This document shows positions 26,180-34,938 of a DNA stretch of 64,000 nt, piece after piece (positions within the stretch are counted from its first letter, which is position 1; every line of letters begins with the position of its first letter). Location of the stretch: contig DATJTX010000031.1 in assembly GCA_035502855.1 (NCBI GenBank), forward strand, positions 216,143 through 280,142, given 5' to 3'. Under the pieces are notes generated by a model that saw only the letters and a list, made by a program, of their open reading frames with translations, was not told where the DNA came from and ran no database searches. The position numbers were made by a program, and so were the translations under genes. The DNA comes from Candidatus Baltobacteraceae bacterium (GTDB lineage: Bacteria > Vulcanimicrobiota > Vulcanimicrobiia > Vulcanimicrobiales > Vulcanimicrobiaceae).

Positions 26180-27151
26180 TTGCTCGACGTTCGCAACCTC
26201 CGGACGACGTTTCGAACGGAGGACGGCCCGGTGACGGCCGTCAACGGCCTTTCGTTTTCACTCCAGCCCGGCGAGACGCTGGGAATCGTCGGCGAGTCGG
26301 GCTCGGGGAAGTCGGTCACGGCACTCTCGATCATGCGCCTTCTCTCGCGTAACGCGAGCGTCGCCAGCGACGGCATCTTTTTCGAGGGCGAGAACCTGCT
26401 CGCCAAGAGCGAAGCTCAGATGCGCAGGATCCGCGGTCACAAGATCGCGATGATCTTCCAAGATCCGATGACGAGCCTCAATCCGGTGCTCACCGTCGGC
26501 GAACAGATCGCCGAAGCGGTGCGCGTGCACCTGGGGTATTCGCGCGCCGATTCCCGCGCCAAGGCGGCTGAAATGATGCGCAAGGTCCGCATCCCTTCAC
26601 CCGAGGAACGCATCGACGACTATCCCCATCAATTCTCCGGCGGCATGCGTCAACGCGTGATGATCGCGATGGCGCTCTCGTGCAATCCGCAACTGTTGAT
26701 CGCGGACGAACCGACGACCGCGCTCGACGTGACGATTCAGGCCCAGATCCTCGAGCTGATGAACGAAATGCAGCACGAGACGGGAGCGGCCATCGTCATG
26801 ATCACGCACGACCTCGGCGTGGTGGCCGAAGTGTGCAAGAACGTGCTGGTGATGTACGGCGGAAATCTCGTCGAATACGGCACGGCCGATCAAATTTTCA
26901 GCGAGCCGAAGATGCCGTACACGCAAGGGCTGCTCGCATCCCTTCCCCGCCTCGACCAGAGCGAGCATCGCCGCTTGCAGCCGATCAAAGGCCAACCACC
27001 GAACTTGCTCAATCTTCCGGCCGGATGCGCGTTCGCACCGCGCTGCGATGCACGGATGACGGTTTGCGACGAACCCGTCGCCCTCTACGACTTCGGCGCC
27101 GACCACGCGGCACGCTGCTGGCTCTACGACGGGAAGGTTCCATGCCGCTGA
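26180..27151 (+). CDS. Peptide/nickel-type ABC transporter ATP-binding protein (OppD/DppD family)
   Basis: The ABC ATPase has Walker A ([12 protein letters not shown]), signature ([15 protein letters not shown]), Walker B ([12 protein letters not shown]) and the C-terminal oligopeptide-transporter extension with Cys residues ([18 protein letters not shown]). The TTG 26180 start lacks a near ribosome site; CTG 26171, 10 nt after GGGG, would give [10 protein letters not shown] and fits the family better. It overlaps the next gene by 10 nt. No permease or binding protein gene is in the window, so the permeases must be elsewhere. Confidence 0.94.
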   Translation: MLDVRNLRTTFRTEDGPVTAVNGLSFSLQPGETLGIVGESGSGKSVTALSIMRLLSRNASVASDGIFFEGENLLAKSEAQMRRIRGHKIAMIFQDPMTSLNPVLTVGEQIAEAVRVHLGYSRADSRAKAAEMMRKVRIPSPEERIDDYPHQFSGGMRQRVMIAMALSCNPQLLIADEPTTALDVTIQAQILELMNEMQHETGAAIVMITHDLGVVAEVCKNVLVMYGGNLVEYGTADQIFSEPKMPYTQGLLASLPRLDQSEHRRLQPIKGQPPNLLNLPAGCAFAPRCDARMTVCDEPVALYDFGADHAARCWLYDGKVPCR

Positions 27152-28164
27152 TCGAGGTCCGCGATCTCTACAAGTACTTTCCGATTCATGCGGGCCTGTT
27201 TTCCCAGCATGTCGCCGACGTCAAAGCCGTCGACGGCGTGAGTTTTACGATCGATGCCGGCGAAACGCTGGGCTTGGTGGGCGAGTCCGGGTCGGGCAAA
27301 ACGACGATCGGGCGCATGCTGCTCCACTTGCTTGCGGTAACGAGCGGGTCGATCGCCTACGACGGCGCCGAGATCACGACGATGCGTGCCGACGAGATCC
27401 GCCGCCTGCGGCGGAAAATCCAAATCATCTTCCAGGATCCCTTTGCCAGTCTCAATCCGCGCATGACGATCGGCGAGATCATCGCGGAGCCCCTGCGTAT
27501 TCATGGGCTCGCCCGCGGTGCGCAGGCGCAGGCGCGCGTCCAAGAACTGCTGCGGCTCGTCGGATTGCGGCCTTACAGCGCCAATCGCTACCCTCACGAG
27601 TTTTCGGGCGGCCAGCGGCAGCGGGTGGGCATCGCCCGCGCGCTCGCGGTCGACCCGAAGTTCATCGTCTGCGACGAGCCGGTCTCCGCACTCGACGTCT
27701 CGATCCAGGCACAGGTGATCAACCTGCTCGAGGACCTGCAGGCGCAACTGGGACTGACCTACCTGTTCATCGCGCACGACCTTTCGGTCGTGCGCCACAT
27801 CTCCACCCGCGTCGCGGTCATGTACGTCGGCAAGATCGTGGAGCTCAGCTCGCGTGACGAACTCTACGAGCGGCCGCTGCACCCCTACACGCAGGCGCTG
27901 CTCTCCGCGATTCCCATTCCCGATCCGTCCGCCGAGCGTCGCCGCAAGCGCATCGTGCTCACCGGTGATATTCCCTCACCGGTCGATCCGCCGTCCGGGT
28001 GCCGCTTTCACACGCGCTGTCCGGTCGCGTTCGACCGCTGCTCGGTCGAAGACCCGGCGTTCACAGAATACGGCAGCGGTCATTTTGCGGCGTGCCATTG
28101 GGTCGACGAGCACCGCGGCGCCGCACCCGACTTGACCCACGGCCCGGCGTTAATTTCGGGATAA
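27142..28164 (+). CDS. Peptide/nickel-type ABC transporter ATP-binding protein (OppF/DppF family)
   Basis: The 340-residue partner of the preceding ATPase has Walker A ([13 protein letters not shown]), signature ([15 protein letters not shown]), Walker B ([12 protein letters not shown]), the H-loop ([11 protein letters not shown]) and the C-terminal Cys-bearing extension ([15 protein letters not shown]). ATG 27142 has GGGAAGG upstream. The two ATPases form the heterodimer that drives uptake of peptides or metal complexes. Confidence 0.94.
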   Translation: MPLIEVRDLYKYFPIHAGLFSQHVADVKAVDGVSFTIDAGETLGLVGESGSGKTTIGRMLLHLLAVTSGSIAYDGAEITTMRADEIRRLRRKIQIIFQDPFASLNPRMTIGEIIAEPLRIHGLARGAQAQARVQELLRLVGLRPYSANRYPHEFSGGQRQRVGIARALAVDPKFIVCDEPVSALDVSIQAQVINLLEDLQAQLGLTYLFIAHDLSVVRHISTRVAVMYVGKIVELSSRDELYERPLHPYTQALLSAIPIPDPSAERRRKRIVLTGDIPSPVDPPSGCRFHTRCPVAFDRCSVEDPAFTEYGSGHFAACHWVDEHRGAAPDLTHGPALISG

Positions 28165-28187
28165 GGCGCGCGCGCTATGCTCGTCGT

Positions 28188-28973
28188 GTGATCGTTGCGC
28201 AGATTTCCGATCTTCACATACGACGCCGGGGGCACGTGCTGCACCACATGCCCAACACCGCCGACTACCTTCGCCGCACGATTGCGCGGCTGCATGCACT
28301 CCACCCCCGCCCCGATCTGGTCCTGGCAACGGGCGACCTCACCGAACGAGGTTCGCCGCACGAGTACCGGCGATTGCGGTCGATGCTCGGGCGGCTCGAA
28401 ATTCCGCACTTTTTGATTCCGGGAAATCACGATGATCGCGAAGCGCTACGGCGGGCCTTTCGCGATCATCGTTATTTACGGACGTTCGCCCACCACGCAA
28501 GCTTCGCGATCGACGCCTGGCCGCTGCGGATCATTGCGCTGGACTCGACCGATCCGGGGCGCGCCGGCGGATTCGTGGATGGCGAACGCCTCGGATGGCT
28601 CGATGCCGAACTGGCCGCCTATCCGCGCCGCCCGACGATCGTCGCGCTGCATCATCCGCCGTTTCGTACCGGCATACCGGCGATGGATGCGTACGGCTTT
28701 GTCGGGGTCGAGCGGTTGGCTTCGGTCGTGCGCGCTCATCCGCAGATCGCGCGCATCGTGTCCGGCCACGTCCATACGATTCTGATGCGCCCCTGGAACG
28801 GCGCGATCGCATGCACGGCGCCGAGCACCTCGCCGCAATTCGTGATCGGGCGTTCGCGCCTGGGCATCGGGGTGGAGTCAGCCGGGTTCTTGCTCCACGA
28901 ATGGAGCTTCAATGCCGACGTGCACACCTACATCGTCCGTTTAGAGGGTGGAATCGAACAGCAGATCGCGTAG
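28188..28973 (+). CDS. Metallophosphoesterase of the CpdA type
   Basis: The 261-residue protein starts at GTG 28188. Motifs of class III cyclic nucleotide phosphodiesterases are present: QISDLHI, ATGDLTERG, GNHDD, ALHHPP and GHVHT, which together bind a two-metal centre. It probably hydrolyses cAMP or another phosphodiester in the cytoplasm. It follows the ABC genes by 23 nt and may share their transcript. Confidence 0.9.
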   Translation: MIVAQISDLHIRRRGHVLHHMPNTADYLRRTIARLHALHPRPDLVLATGDLTERGSPHEYRRLRSMLGRLEIPHFLIPGNHDDREALRRAFRDHRYLRTFAHHASFAIDAWPLRIIALDSTDPGRAGGFVDGERLGWLDAELAAYPRRPTIVALHHPPFRTGIPAMDAYGFVGVERLASVVRAHPQIARIVSGHVHTILMRPWNGAIACTAPSTSPQFVIGRSRLGIGVESAGFLLHEWSFNADVHTYIVRLEGGIEQQIA

Positions 28974-28981
28974 GCGGTGTT

Positions 28982-29017
28982 TAAAAAGCGAGGCGGACGT
29001 TGTACGTCCGCCTTCAT
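28982..29017 (-). terminator. Rho-independent terminator between cpdA-like gene and H1-like gene
   Basis: A perfect 10-bp stem (AGGCGGACGT / ACGTCCGCCT, 28991-29000 and 29004-29013) has a 3-nt loop. On the minus strand the stem is followed by CGCTTTTTAA, a good U run, so it ends the H1-like gene; on the plus strand TCATTT follows and it may also end the phosphoesterase transcript. Confidence 0.85.
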
Positions 29018-29045
29018 TTAGAACTGCGCAGATTCTCGCGTTCGG

Positions 29046-29396
29046 TTAAGCCTTTTTCTTGCGCGAGGACTTTCTGCGTCCGGCCTTCTTGCGGCCCGCG
29101 GCCTTTTTGCGTCCGCCGGCCTTCTTGCGGCCCGCAGCCTTTTTGCGTCCGGCTTTTTTCCGTCCCGCCTTTTTGCGTCCGCCGGCCTTCTTACGGCCGC
29201 CCGCCTTTTTGCGTCCGGCCTTTTTGCGTCCGCCGGCCTTTTTGCGTCCGCCGGCAGCTTTCTTGCGCGTCGCTTTTTTACGTCCGCCGGCTGCCTTTTT
29301 GCGTCCGCCCGCGGCGGCTTTCCGGCGAGCCTTACGGCGCGGCTTTTTCTTGGCCTCACCCATCGTCTCGCCATTCATCATGGTATCGGAGTCCAT
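29046..29396 (-). CDS. Histone H1-like, Lys/Ala/Gly repeat DNA-binding protein
   Basis: The 116-residue protein has a short acidic head (MDSDTMMNGETMGEAKKK) followed by some 15 variants of the unit GGRKKA/AGRKKA to the end. Such bacterial H1/Hc1-like tails bind DNA nonspecifically and compact the nucleoid. It is divergent from topA, the enzyme that relaxes supercoils, and the region between them carries a Z-DNA-prone tract. A perfect terminator follows. Repeat number is likely variable between strains. Confidence 0.85.
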   Translation of the reverse strand: MDSDTMMNGETMGEAKKKPRRKARRKAAAGGRKKAAGGRKKATRKKAAGGRKKAGGRKKAGRKKAGGRKKAGGRKKAGRKKAGRKKAAGRKKAGGRKKAAGRKKAGRRKSSRKKKA

Positions 29397-29496
29397 TCAT
29401 TCCTCCTCGTCCCCCGGGGGACGAACAGCGTTATTTGGACAGCGCACGAAATGCGCTTTAAGCGCACTATAAAGGATTTTTTCGAATCATGCAAAT

Positions 29497-29540
29497 CGCG
29501 CGTACGCACGCGTACGCGCGCGCACGTGCGCGCGTGCGCG
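29497..29540. repeat. 44-bp perfect alternating pyrimidine-purine tract upstream of topA
   Basis: Every base from C29497 to G29540 alternates pyrimidine and purine, mostly CG steps with some CA, TA and TG. Such tracts flip to left-handed DNA under negative supercoiling. It lies between the divergent H1-like and topA genes, ending 75 nt before the topA start codon. Confidence 0.9.
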
Positions 29541-29602
29541 AGCGGGGTCGATTCTTCGACTCGCTCGGGGCGCAAGGTTTGCCCCGGTCTTGACCCCGGG
29601 AG

Positions 29603-29608
29603 TATACT
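29603..29608 (+). promoter_or_regulatory. -10 element of topA (near-leaderless)
   Basis: TATACT lies 7 nt before the GTG at 29616, so transcription would begin at or next to the start codon. No convincing -35 box is seen at the usual distance. Confidence 0.5.
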
Positions 29609-29615
29609 TAGCCCC

Positions 29616-31811
29616 GTGAAAAAGCCCCTGATCATCGTGGAGTCGCCGACCAAGGCGCGTACGATCAAGAAGTTTCTGCCGCCGCGCTATGCGGTCAAGG
29701 CATCGGTGGGCCACGTACGCGATCTGCCCAAGAGCACGCTCGGCGTCGACGTCGAGCACGACTTCGCGCCGAAGTATCTCACGATCAAAGGCAAGGGCGA
29801 CATCATCAAAGAGCTCAAGAGCGCGGTCAAAAGCGCGAGCGACGTCTATCTCGCGACCGACCCGGATCGCGAAGGCGAGGCGATCGCATGGCATTTGGCC
29901 GAGCTGCTCAAGCTCGAGGACCCAAAGCGAATCGAACTCCACGAAATCACCAAGGATGCGGCGCTGGCCGCGCTGCGGGACCCGCACCGGATCGACATGG
30001 ATCGCGTGAACGCACAGCAAGCGCGCCGCATTCTCGACCGGCTGGTCGGCTATAAGATTTCGCCGCTGCTCTGGGCCAAAGTCCGCGGCGGCCTCTCGGC
30101 CGGGCGCGTGCAGTCGGTCGCCGTGCGGCTCATCGTCGATCGGGAGCGCGAGATCAACGCGTTCACGCCGCGTGAATATTGGACCGTTACCGCTCAGCTC
30201 GCGACGCAGCGCGATCCCTCCGCCGTCTTCCCCGCCGATTTGGTGGCGCATCGCGGCGAGAAGCTCGAAATCACCAACGAAGCGCAAGCCGCTGGGATCC
30301 TGCGGGCGCTCGAGGGCGCGGCGTTCTCGGTCGCCTCGATCAAGCGCCGTGAGGTGCGGCGCAACGCTCCCGCGCCGTTCACGACCTCAACCCTCCAACA
30401 GGAAGCATCACGTAAACTGCGGCTGCGGGTGCGGCGCACGATGCAGATCGCCCAATCGCTCTATGAAGGCGTCGACCTGGGCGGCTCGGAGGGGACGCAG
30501 GGTCTGATCACCTACATGCGTACCGACTCGACGCGCATCGCCGACTCGGCGCGCGAGCACGCGCGGGAATATATCTCGCAGACCTACGGCGCCGAATTCC
30601 ACGGCGGTGCGGCGCACAAGGTGCGCGAAGGCGCGCAAGACGCGCACGAGGCGATTCGTCCGACCAGCGTCTTCCGTACGCCCGAGAGCGTGGCGCACGT
30701 GCTCAAACGCGATGAACTGCGCTTATACACGCTGATCTGGGAGCGCTTCACCGCCTCGCAAATGGCGCCCGCCGTCCTCGACCAAACGACCGTCGACATC
30801 AGCGCCGCGGAATATACGTTCCGCGCGACCGGCAGCATCGTGAAATTCGCCGGCTTCACCCGCGTATACGAAGAAGGCAAAGACGAAGATCCTTCGACCG
30901 GCTCAGGGCAGGCTGCGCAAAACGGCGAAGATGCCGCGAAGGCGAACGGTGCGCTCCGAGGCAAAGGCCGCGTGCGGTTGCCCGAACTGCACGAACGCGA
31001 CGCGCTCGATCCGCGGGCGATCGAACCCAAGCAGCACTTCACCGAACCGCCGCCGCGATACACCGAAGCGACGCTCGTCAAAGCGTTGGAAGAGAACGGC
31101 ATCGGGCGCCCATCGACCTACTCGACGATCGTCGATACGATTCAAGCGCGGGGCTACGTAACGCAAGAGGAGCGCCGCTTCAAGCCGACCGACATCGGCA
31201 TCGCGGTCAACGACCTGCTGGCCGAGCATTTCAAGGACATCGTCGATCTGAAATTTACCGCCGGCATGGAGGGCGATCTCGATAAAGTCGCCGAGGGCCA
31301 CGCCGACTGGGCCGGGATTCTGCGCCAGTTCTACGCACCGTTCGCGCATCAGCTGGAAGAGGCGGAAAAGAAGCTGCCGCGACTCGAGATCAAGGACGAG
31401 CCAACCGACGAGATTTGCCCCAATTGCGGCCGGCCGATGGTAATCAAGACCGGCCGTTTCGGCAAGTTCATCTCATGCACGGGCTATCCCGAGTGCAAGA
31501 CGACCAAACCGATCGTCAAGGACACCGGTGCAAAGTGTCCCAAGGACGGCGGCATGATCGTCGAGCGCCGTTCGAAGAAGGGCCGCACGTTCTACGGCTG
31601 CGCCAACTATCCGAACTGCGACTTCGTCTCGTGGGATCGCGTGATCCCGCAGCCCTGTCCGGTTTGCGGAAGTTACGTCGTCGCGAAGAACCGCCGCGGC
31701 GGCGTCGTGCACCTCGAATGTGCCGCCGACAAGGAACACGACGTCTCCTCGCTCGCGAAATCCACCTCCGGTGAGGAACCGAGCGAAGACCGCGAACTCG
31801 CGGAAGTCTAG
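29616..31811 (+). CDS. topA: DNA topoisomerase I
   Basis: The 731-residue type IA topoisomerase relaxes negative supercoils. The TOPRIM domain (LIIVESPTKARTIKKFL, DPDREGEAIAWHL) and the catalytic Tyr region (QGLITYMRTDSTRI) are intact. The C-terminus has three zinc-ribbon-like repeats (CPNCGRPM...CTGYPEC; CPKDGG...CANYPNC; CPVCGSYV...C). GTG 29616 begins the conserved VKKPLIIVESP; longer frames reading through the alternating tract are spurious. Residues 426-433 (PSTGSGQA) are encoded by what looks like a dispersed repeat insert, in a linker before GRVRLPEL. Confidence 0.97.
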   Translation: MKKPLIIVESPTKARTIKKFLPPRYAVKASVGHVRDLPKSTLGVDVEHDFAPKYLTIKGKGDIIKELKSAVKSASDVYLATDPDREGEAIAWHLAELLKLEDPKRIELHEITKDAALAALRDPHRIDMDRVNAQQARRILDRLVGYKISPLLWAKVRGGLSAGRVQSVAVRLIVDREREINAFTPREYWTVTAQLATQRDPSAVFPADLVAHRGEKLEITNEAQAAGILRALEGAAFSVASIKRREVRRNAPAPFTTSTLQQEASRKLRLRVRRTMQIAQSLYEGVDLGGSEGTQGLITYMRTDSTRIADSAREHAREYISQTYGAEFHGGAAHKVREGAQDAHEAIRPTSVFRTPESVAHVLKRDELRLYTLIWERFTASQMAPAVLDQTTVDISAAEYTFRATGSIVKFAGFTRVYEEGKDEDPSTGSGQAAQNGEDAAKANGALRGKGRVRLPELHERDALDPRAIEPKQHFTEPPPRYTEATLVKALEENGIGRPSTYSTIVDTIQARGYVTQEERRFKPTDIGIAVNDLLAEHFKDIVDLKFTAGMEGDLDKVAEGHADWAGILRQFYAPFAHQLEEAEKKLPRLEIKDEPTDEICPNCGRPMVIKTGRFGKFISCTGYPECKTTKPIVKDTGAKCPKDGGMIVERRSKKGRTFYGCANYPNCDFVSWDRVIPQPCPVCGSYVVAKNRRGGVVHLECAADKEHDVSSLAKSTSGEEPSEDRELAEV
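30891..30917. repeat. Repeat-like insert inside topA
   Basis: CCTTCGACCGGCTCAGGGCAG followed by GCTGCG resembles a short dispersed repeat common in GC-rich environmental genomes. It is in frame and encodes PSTGSGQAA in a poorly conserved linker. Only one copy is in this window, so its status rests on recollection of the motif. Confidence 0.4.
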
Positions 31812-31880
31812 CCGTGTGCGAAGAGTCGACAGCGTTCCCATCCCCTTGCCATTAGGATCGATCCGGGTGAATGAAGATGA

Positions 31881-32075
31881 GTGCCAGCGAAGGTTCGAGA
31901 CGCCCTCAGGGCGCTCAAGCGTGATGGTTGGGTTCTCACCACCCAACGAGGGTCGCACCGCCAATTCAAGCACCCACGTAAGCCCGGGAAGGTGACGGTG
32001 AGCGGGCATGAGAGCGATGATCTTCCCCCGAAGTTGGAACGGTCGATTTTGAGGCAGGCGGGGCTCTGGCCATGA
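31881..32075 (+). CDS. hicA: HicA-type toxin (mRNA interferase)
   Basis: The 64-residue double-stranded-RNA-binding-like fold protein has the HicA catalytic His in GSHRQFKHP and the typical start VRDALRALKRDGWVL. GTG 31881 is the only start, since a stop lies directly upstream in frame. It would cleave mRNA unless bound by HicB. TAGGAT at 31854-31859 could be its promoter. Stop and the hicB start overlap as ATGA. Confidence 0.9.
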   Translation: MPAKVRDALRALKRDGWVLTTQRGSHRQFKHPRKPGKVTVSGHESDDLPPKLERSILRQAGLWP

Positions 32076-32254
32076 AGTTTTTCGTTGAGATATCTAAGAC
32101 CGATACCGGATACGCAGCGCACGCGCCGAGCGTTGTCGGGTGCGTCGCAACCGGTGCGACGCTCGAAGAAACCGAAAGGCGAATTGGAGAAGCGCTGCAA
32201 TTGCATCTCGATCTGGATTCAATTCCCGATCTTGAGTTTCGTGTATGTGCTTAA
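32072..32254 (+). CDS. hicB: HicB-like antitoxin, short form
   Basis: The 60-residue partial RNase H-like fold (MKFFVEISKTDTGYAAHAPSVVGCVATG, then LEETERRIGEALQLHLD) is typical of short HicB antitoxins without a DNA-binding tail. It is coupled to hicA by a 4-nt overlap. Autoregulation through a separate DNA-binding domain is therefore not expected. Confidence 0.88.
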   Translation: MKFFVEISKTDTGYAAHAPSVVGCVATGATLEETERRIGEALQLHLDLDSIPDLEFRVCA

Positions 32255-32296
32255 GGGAAATCGCCATGCGATTGAGGATCGACGCCGTGATGGGAA

Positions 32297-33649
32297 ATGT
32301 TCAATAAGCTGACCGTCATCGGAGGCGGCCTGGCCGGCTGCGAGGCGGCGTGGCAGGCGGCGAATGCGGGCGTGGACGTCGACCTGTACGAGATGCGTCC
32401 GCTGCGGAGCGGACCCGCGCACACGACCGGACGACTCGCCGAACTGGTGTGCAGCAACTCGCTGCGCGGCGCGGCGCTCGAAAACGCCGTCGGCTTGCTC
32501 AAAGAAGAGCTGGCGCGGCTCGATTCGATCGTCGTCACCAGCGCGCGCGAGGCCGCGGTTCCGGCCGGCGGCGCGCTCGCCGTCGACCGCGCGAAATTCG
32601 CCGACGCGGTCGAGGGGCGCATCACCGCACATCCGCGCATCGCGCTGCACCGTCAAGAGGTGAGCGCGATTCCGCTCGATCGTCCGGCGATCGTCGCCTG
32701 CGGCCCGTTACCGAGCGACGCATTGCTGCAGAGCATCGACGCACTGCTTCGAGAACCTCAGCATGACACAAAAGGGCGCCTGCACTACTACGATGCGGCC
32801 TCGCCGATCGTGGCTGCGGATTCGATCGACGAATCGCCGATGTACCGGAAGTCCCGCTACGAAAAGGGCGAGGGCGACGACTATCTCAACATCCCGCTCG
32901 ATCGCGCGCAGTACGCGCAGCTCCTCCACGATTTGCGCACGCTCGAGCGCCATCAACCCAAAGGTTTCGAGCTGGACGCAAGCGCCAACTACTTCGAAGG
33001 CTGCTTGCCGATCGAAGAGATGGCCGATCGTGGCGACGACGTGCTGCGCTTCGGACCGCTCAAGCCGGTCGGCCTACGTGACCCGCGCACCGGACGGACG
33101 CCGCACGCGGTCGTGCAGCTGCGCAAAGAAAACACCGAGGGCACGGCGTTCAACCTGGTCGGATTTCAAACGCGGCTGTCGTGGCCGGCGCAGAAGGCGG
33201 CCTTCGGAAAGCTGCCGGGCTTGGCCGACGCGGAGTGGCTGCGGCTCGGCGTGATGCACCGCAACACGTTCCTCGACTCGCCGCGCGTGCTGGATGCGCG
33301 TCTACGGCTACGCGGTTACGAGAACCTGTACTTCGCCGGACAGATCACCGGCGCCGAGGGCTATGTCGAGGCGGCCGCCTGCGGTGCGATGACCGGTCTT
33401 CATGCGGCGCGCGCGATTCTCGGACTCGAGCCCATCGAATTTCCGCGCGAAAGTGCGTTCGGCGCGGTCGTCGCGCATCTGCAAAACCGTGCGACACACG
33501 ACTTTCAACCGGCCAACGCGACCTGGGCTTACTTCCCGCCGCTCGACCGCGAGGTTCGAGACAAGAAAGAACGGCGTCGCCTCATGGCGCAACGCGCGCT
33601 GGCTGCGATCGATGGTTTCAAAAACCGAATCGCCCTGCTGCCGGTATAA
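32297..33649 (+). CDS. trmFO: Methylenetetrahydrofolate-tRNA uracil-54 C5-methyltransferase
   Basis: The 450-residue flavoprotein makes ribothymidine at position 54 of tRNA. The FAD motif is VIGGGLAGCEAAWQAA, and LYEMRP, CSNSLRG (nucleophile region) and YFEGCLPIEEMADRG are TrmFO signatures. It has normal length. The order topA, trmFO, hslV, hslU is shared with Firmicutes; here hicAB and a secreted SIMPL gene are interposed. Confidence 0.97.
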   Translation: MFNKLTVIGGGLAGCEAAWQAANAGVDVDLYEMRPLRSGPAHTTGRLAELVCSNSLRGAALENAVGLLKEELARLDSIVVTSAREAAVPAGGALAVDRAKFADAVEGRITAHPRIALHRQEVSAIPLDRPAIVACGPLPSDALLQSIDALLREPQHDTKGRLHYYDAASPIVAADSIDESPMYRKSRYEKGEGDDYLNIPLDRAQYAQLLHDLRTLERHQPKGFELDASANYFEGCLPIEEMADRGDDVLRFGPLKPVGLRDPRTGRTPHAVVQLRKENTEGTAFNLVGFQTRLSWPAQKAAFGKLPGLADAEWLRLGVMHRNTFLDSPRVLDARLRLRGYENLYFAGQITGAEGYVEAAACGAMTGLHAARAILGLEPIEFPRESAFGAVVAHLQNRATHDFQPANATWAYFPPLDREVRDKKERRRLMAQRALAAIDGFKNRIALLPV

Positions 33650-33654
33650 CGCGG

Positions 33655-34368
33655 TTACTTGATCGCGTAGGTGATCGTGATCGTTGAGGCGACCGGCACC
33701 GTCACGTAGTCCTGCGGCGTCTGGGGCGCGTCGGGTCCCGTCATCATGCCGTTGACGAAGTACTGCGTCGAGCAGGAGCCGTCGGGCGTGTTTTGTTCGA
33801 TCGATTGAACGTTGATCGCGCCGCCGATATGTACGTTCAGATCTTTGGCGATCGATTCGGCCTTCGCATGAGCCCGCGCGATCGCGCGTTCGCGCGCGCT
33901 ATCGAGAGCGGTTTGACAGTCCGCTGCGCTGAGGAAGACCTGCGCGCTATTCAGCAGAACGCCCTTCATCGAAGCCACCGCCGTCCCGACCGTGACGATG
34001 CCGCTTTGCAGCATCGCAACCGTCGGATGCATCGCCGTCGCCGTGATCGTCGCCACATTCGAGGTGCCGGGAGCCCGGAAGTTGATCGGCAGCCGTACAC
34101 TCGCCGGATCGGCGCCGGCTTTGACGAGCGCGTCGACGATCGGCTGGACCTTCTCGGTGTCGAGGGTGAGAGCGCGGTTCGCGGTCACGATTTGCAGCGT
34201 GATCCGCGCGCTCGTAGCGGGAACGCGCGTCGACGCGCTGCCGGTGACGGTGATGCCCCGGGCTGCGTTCGGCGCCGGTCCGGATATCGGGCCCCGCAAC
34301 ATCGGCTGGGCGCCGGCGACGGACGGCAGGAGGAGTGCGGCTACGACAACGACCGTTGTGCGCTTCAT
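33655..34368 (-). CDS. SIMPL-domain (DUF541) secreted protein
   Basis: In this 237-residue protein, a signal peptide from ATG 34368 (MKRTTVVVVAALLLPSVAG) precedes a SIMPL domain (ITVTGSASTRVPATSARITLQI, then AIARAHAKAESIAKDLNVHIGG). This periplasmic or outer-membrane-associated domain is widespread and of unclear function, sometimes linked to oxidative stress. It is convergent with trmFO and divergent from hslV. Confidence 0.9.
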   Translation of the reverse strand: MKRTTVVVVAALLLPSVAGAQPMLRGPISGPAPNAARGITVTGSASTRVPATSARITLQIVTANRALTLDTEKVQPIVDALVKAGADPASVRLPINFRAPGTSNVATITATAMHPTVAMLQSGIVTVGTAVASMKGVLLNSAQVFLSAADCQTALDSARERAIARAHAKAESIAKDLNVHIGGAINVQSIEQNTPDGSCSTQYFVNGMMTGPDAPQTPQDYVTVPVASTITITYAIK

Positions 34369-34407
34369 GAAACCCCCAACGCTTGGAACGGGTAGAACGG
34401 TGACGAC

Positions 34408-34938
34408 ATGAGGATTCGCTCCACCACTATTCTGGCCGTTCGCCGCAACGGCATGCTGGCCATCGCCGGCGACGGGCAGGTCACCCTCGATAAGACGATC
34501 GTCAAGCACAGCGCGCGCAAAGTGCGTAAGATCGCGGGCGGCAAAGTTTTGGCCGGGTTCGCCGGATCGGCCGCCGACGGCATCACGCTGCTCGAGAAGT
34601 TCGAGAACAAGTTCGCCGAGTTCAAAGATATCACGCGCGCGTCCGTCGAGCTGGCCAAAGACTGGCGCCAGGATCGTGCGCTGCGGCGGCTCGAGGCGCT
34701 GCTCGTGGTCGGGACGCCCGACCATCTCTTCGTGCTCTCCGGCACGGGTGACGTGATCGAACCCGACGAGGGCATCGCGGCGATCGGCAGCGGCGGACCG
34801 TACGCGCAGGCGGCGGCCGCCGCGCTGCTGCGCAACAGCGATCTTTCGGCGCCCGACATTGCGCGCAAGGCGCTGGAGATCGCGGGCGAAATCTGTATCT
34901 ACACCAACGACGACATCACGGTTGAAACACTTCCATGA
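34408..34938 (+). CDS. hslV: ATP-dependent protease subunit HslV
   Basis: The 176-residue proteasome-like peptidase. The N-terminal nucleophile Thr is exposed after trimming ([21 protein letters not shown] is the mature start type), and GDGQVT and [13 protein letters not shown] are family motifs. It forms a double hexamer capped by HslU, whose ATG overlaps its stop by 4 nt. Confidence 0.97.
   Translation: MRIRSTTILAVRRNGMLAIAGDGQVTLDKTIVKHSARKVRKIAGGKVLAGFAGSAADGITLLEKFENKFAEFKDITRASVELAKDWRQDRALRRLEALLVVGTPDHLFVLSGTGDVIEPDEGIAAIGSGGPYAQAAAAALLRNSDLSAPDIARKALEIAGEICIYTNDDITVETLP

Noticed and set aside
29451..29615. topA N-terminal extension of 55 residues
   Set aside because: It translates the alternating tract into Arg/Ala-rich sequence; the family start is at GTG 29616.
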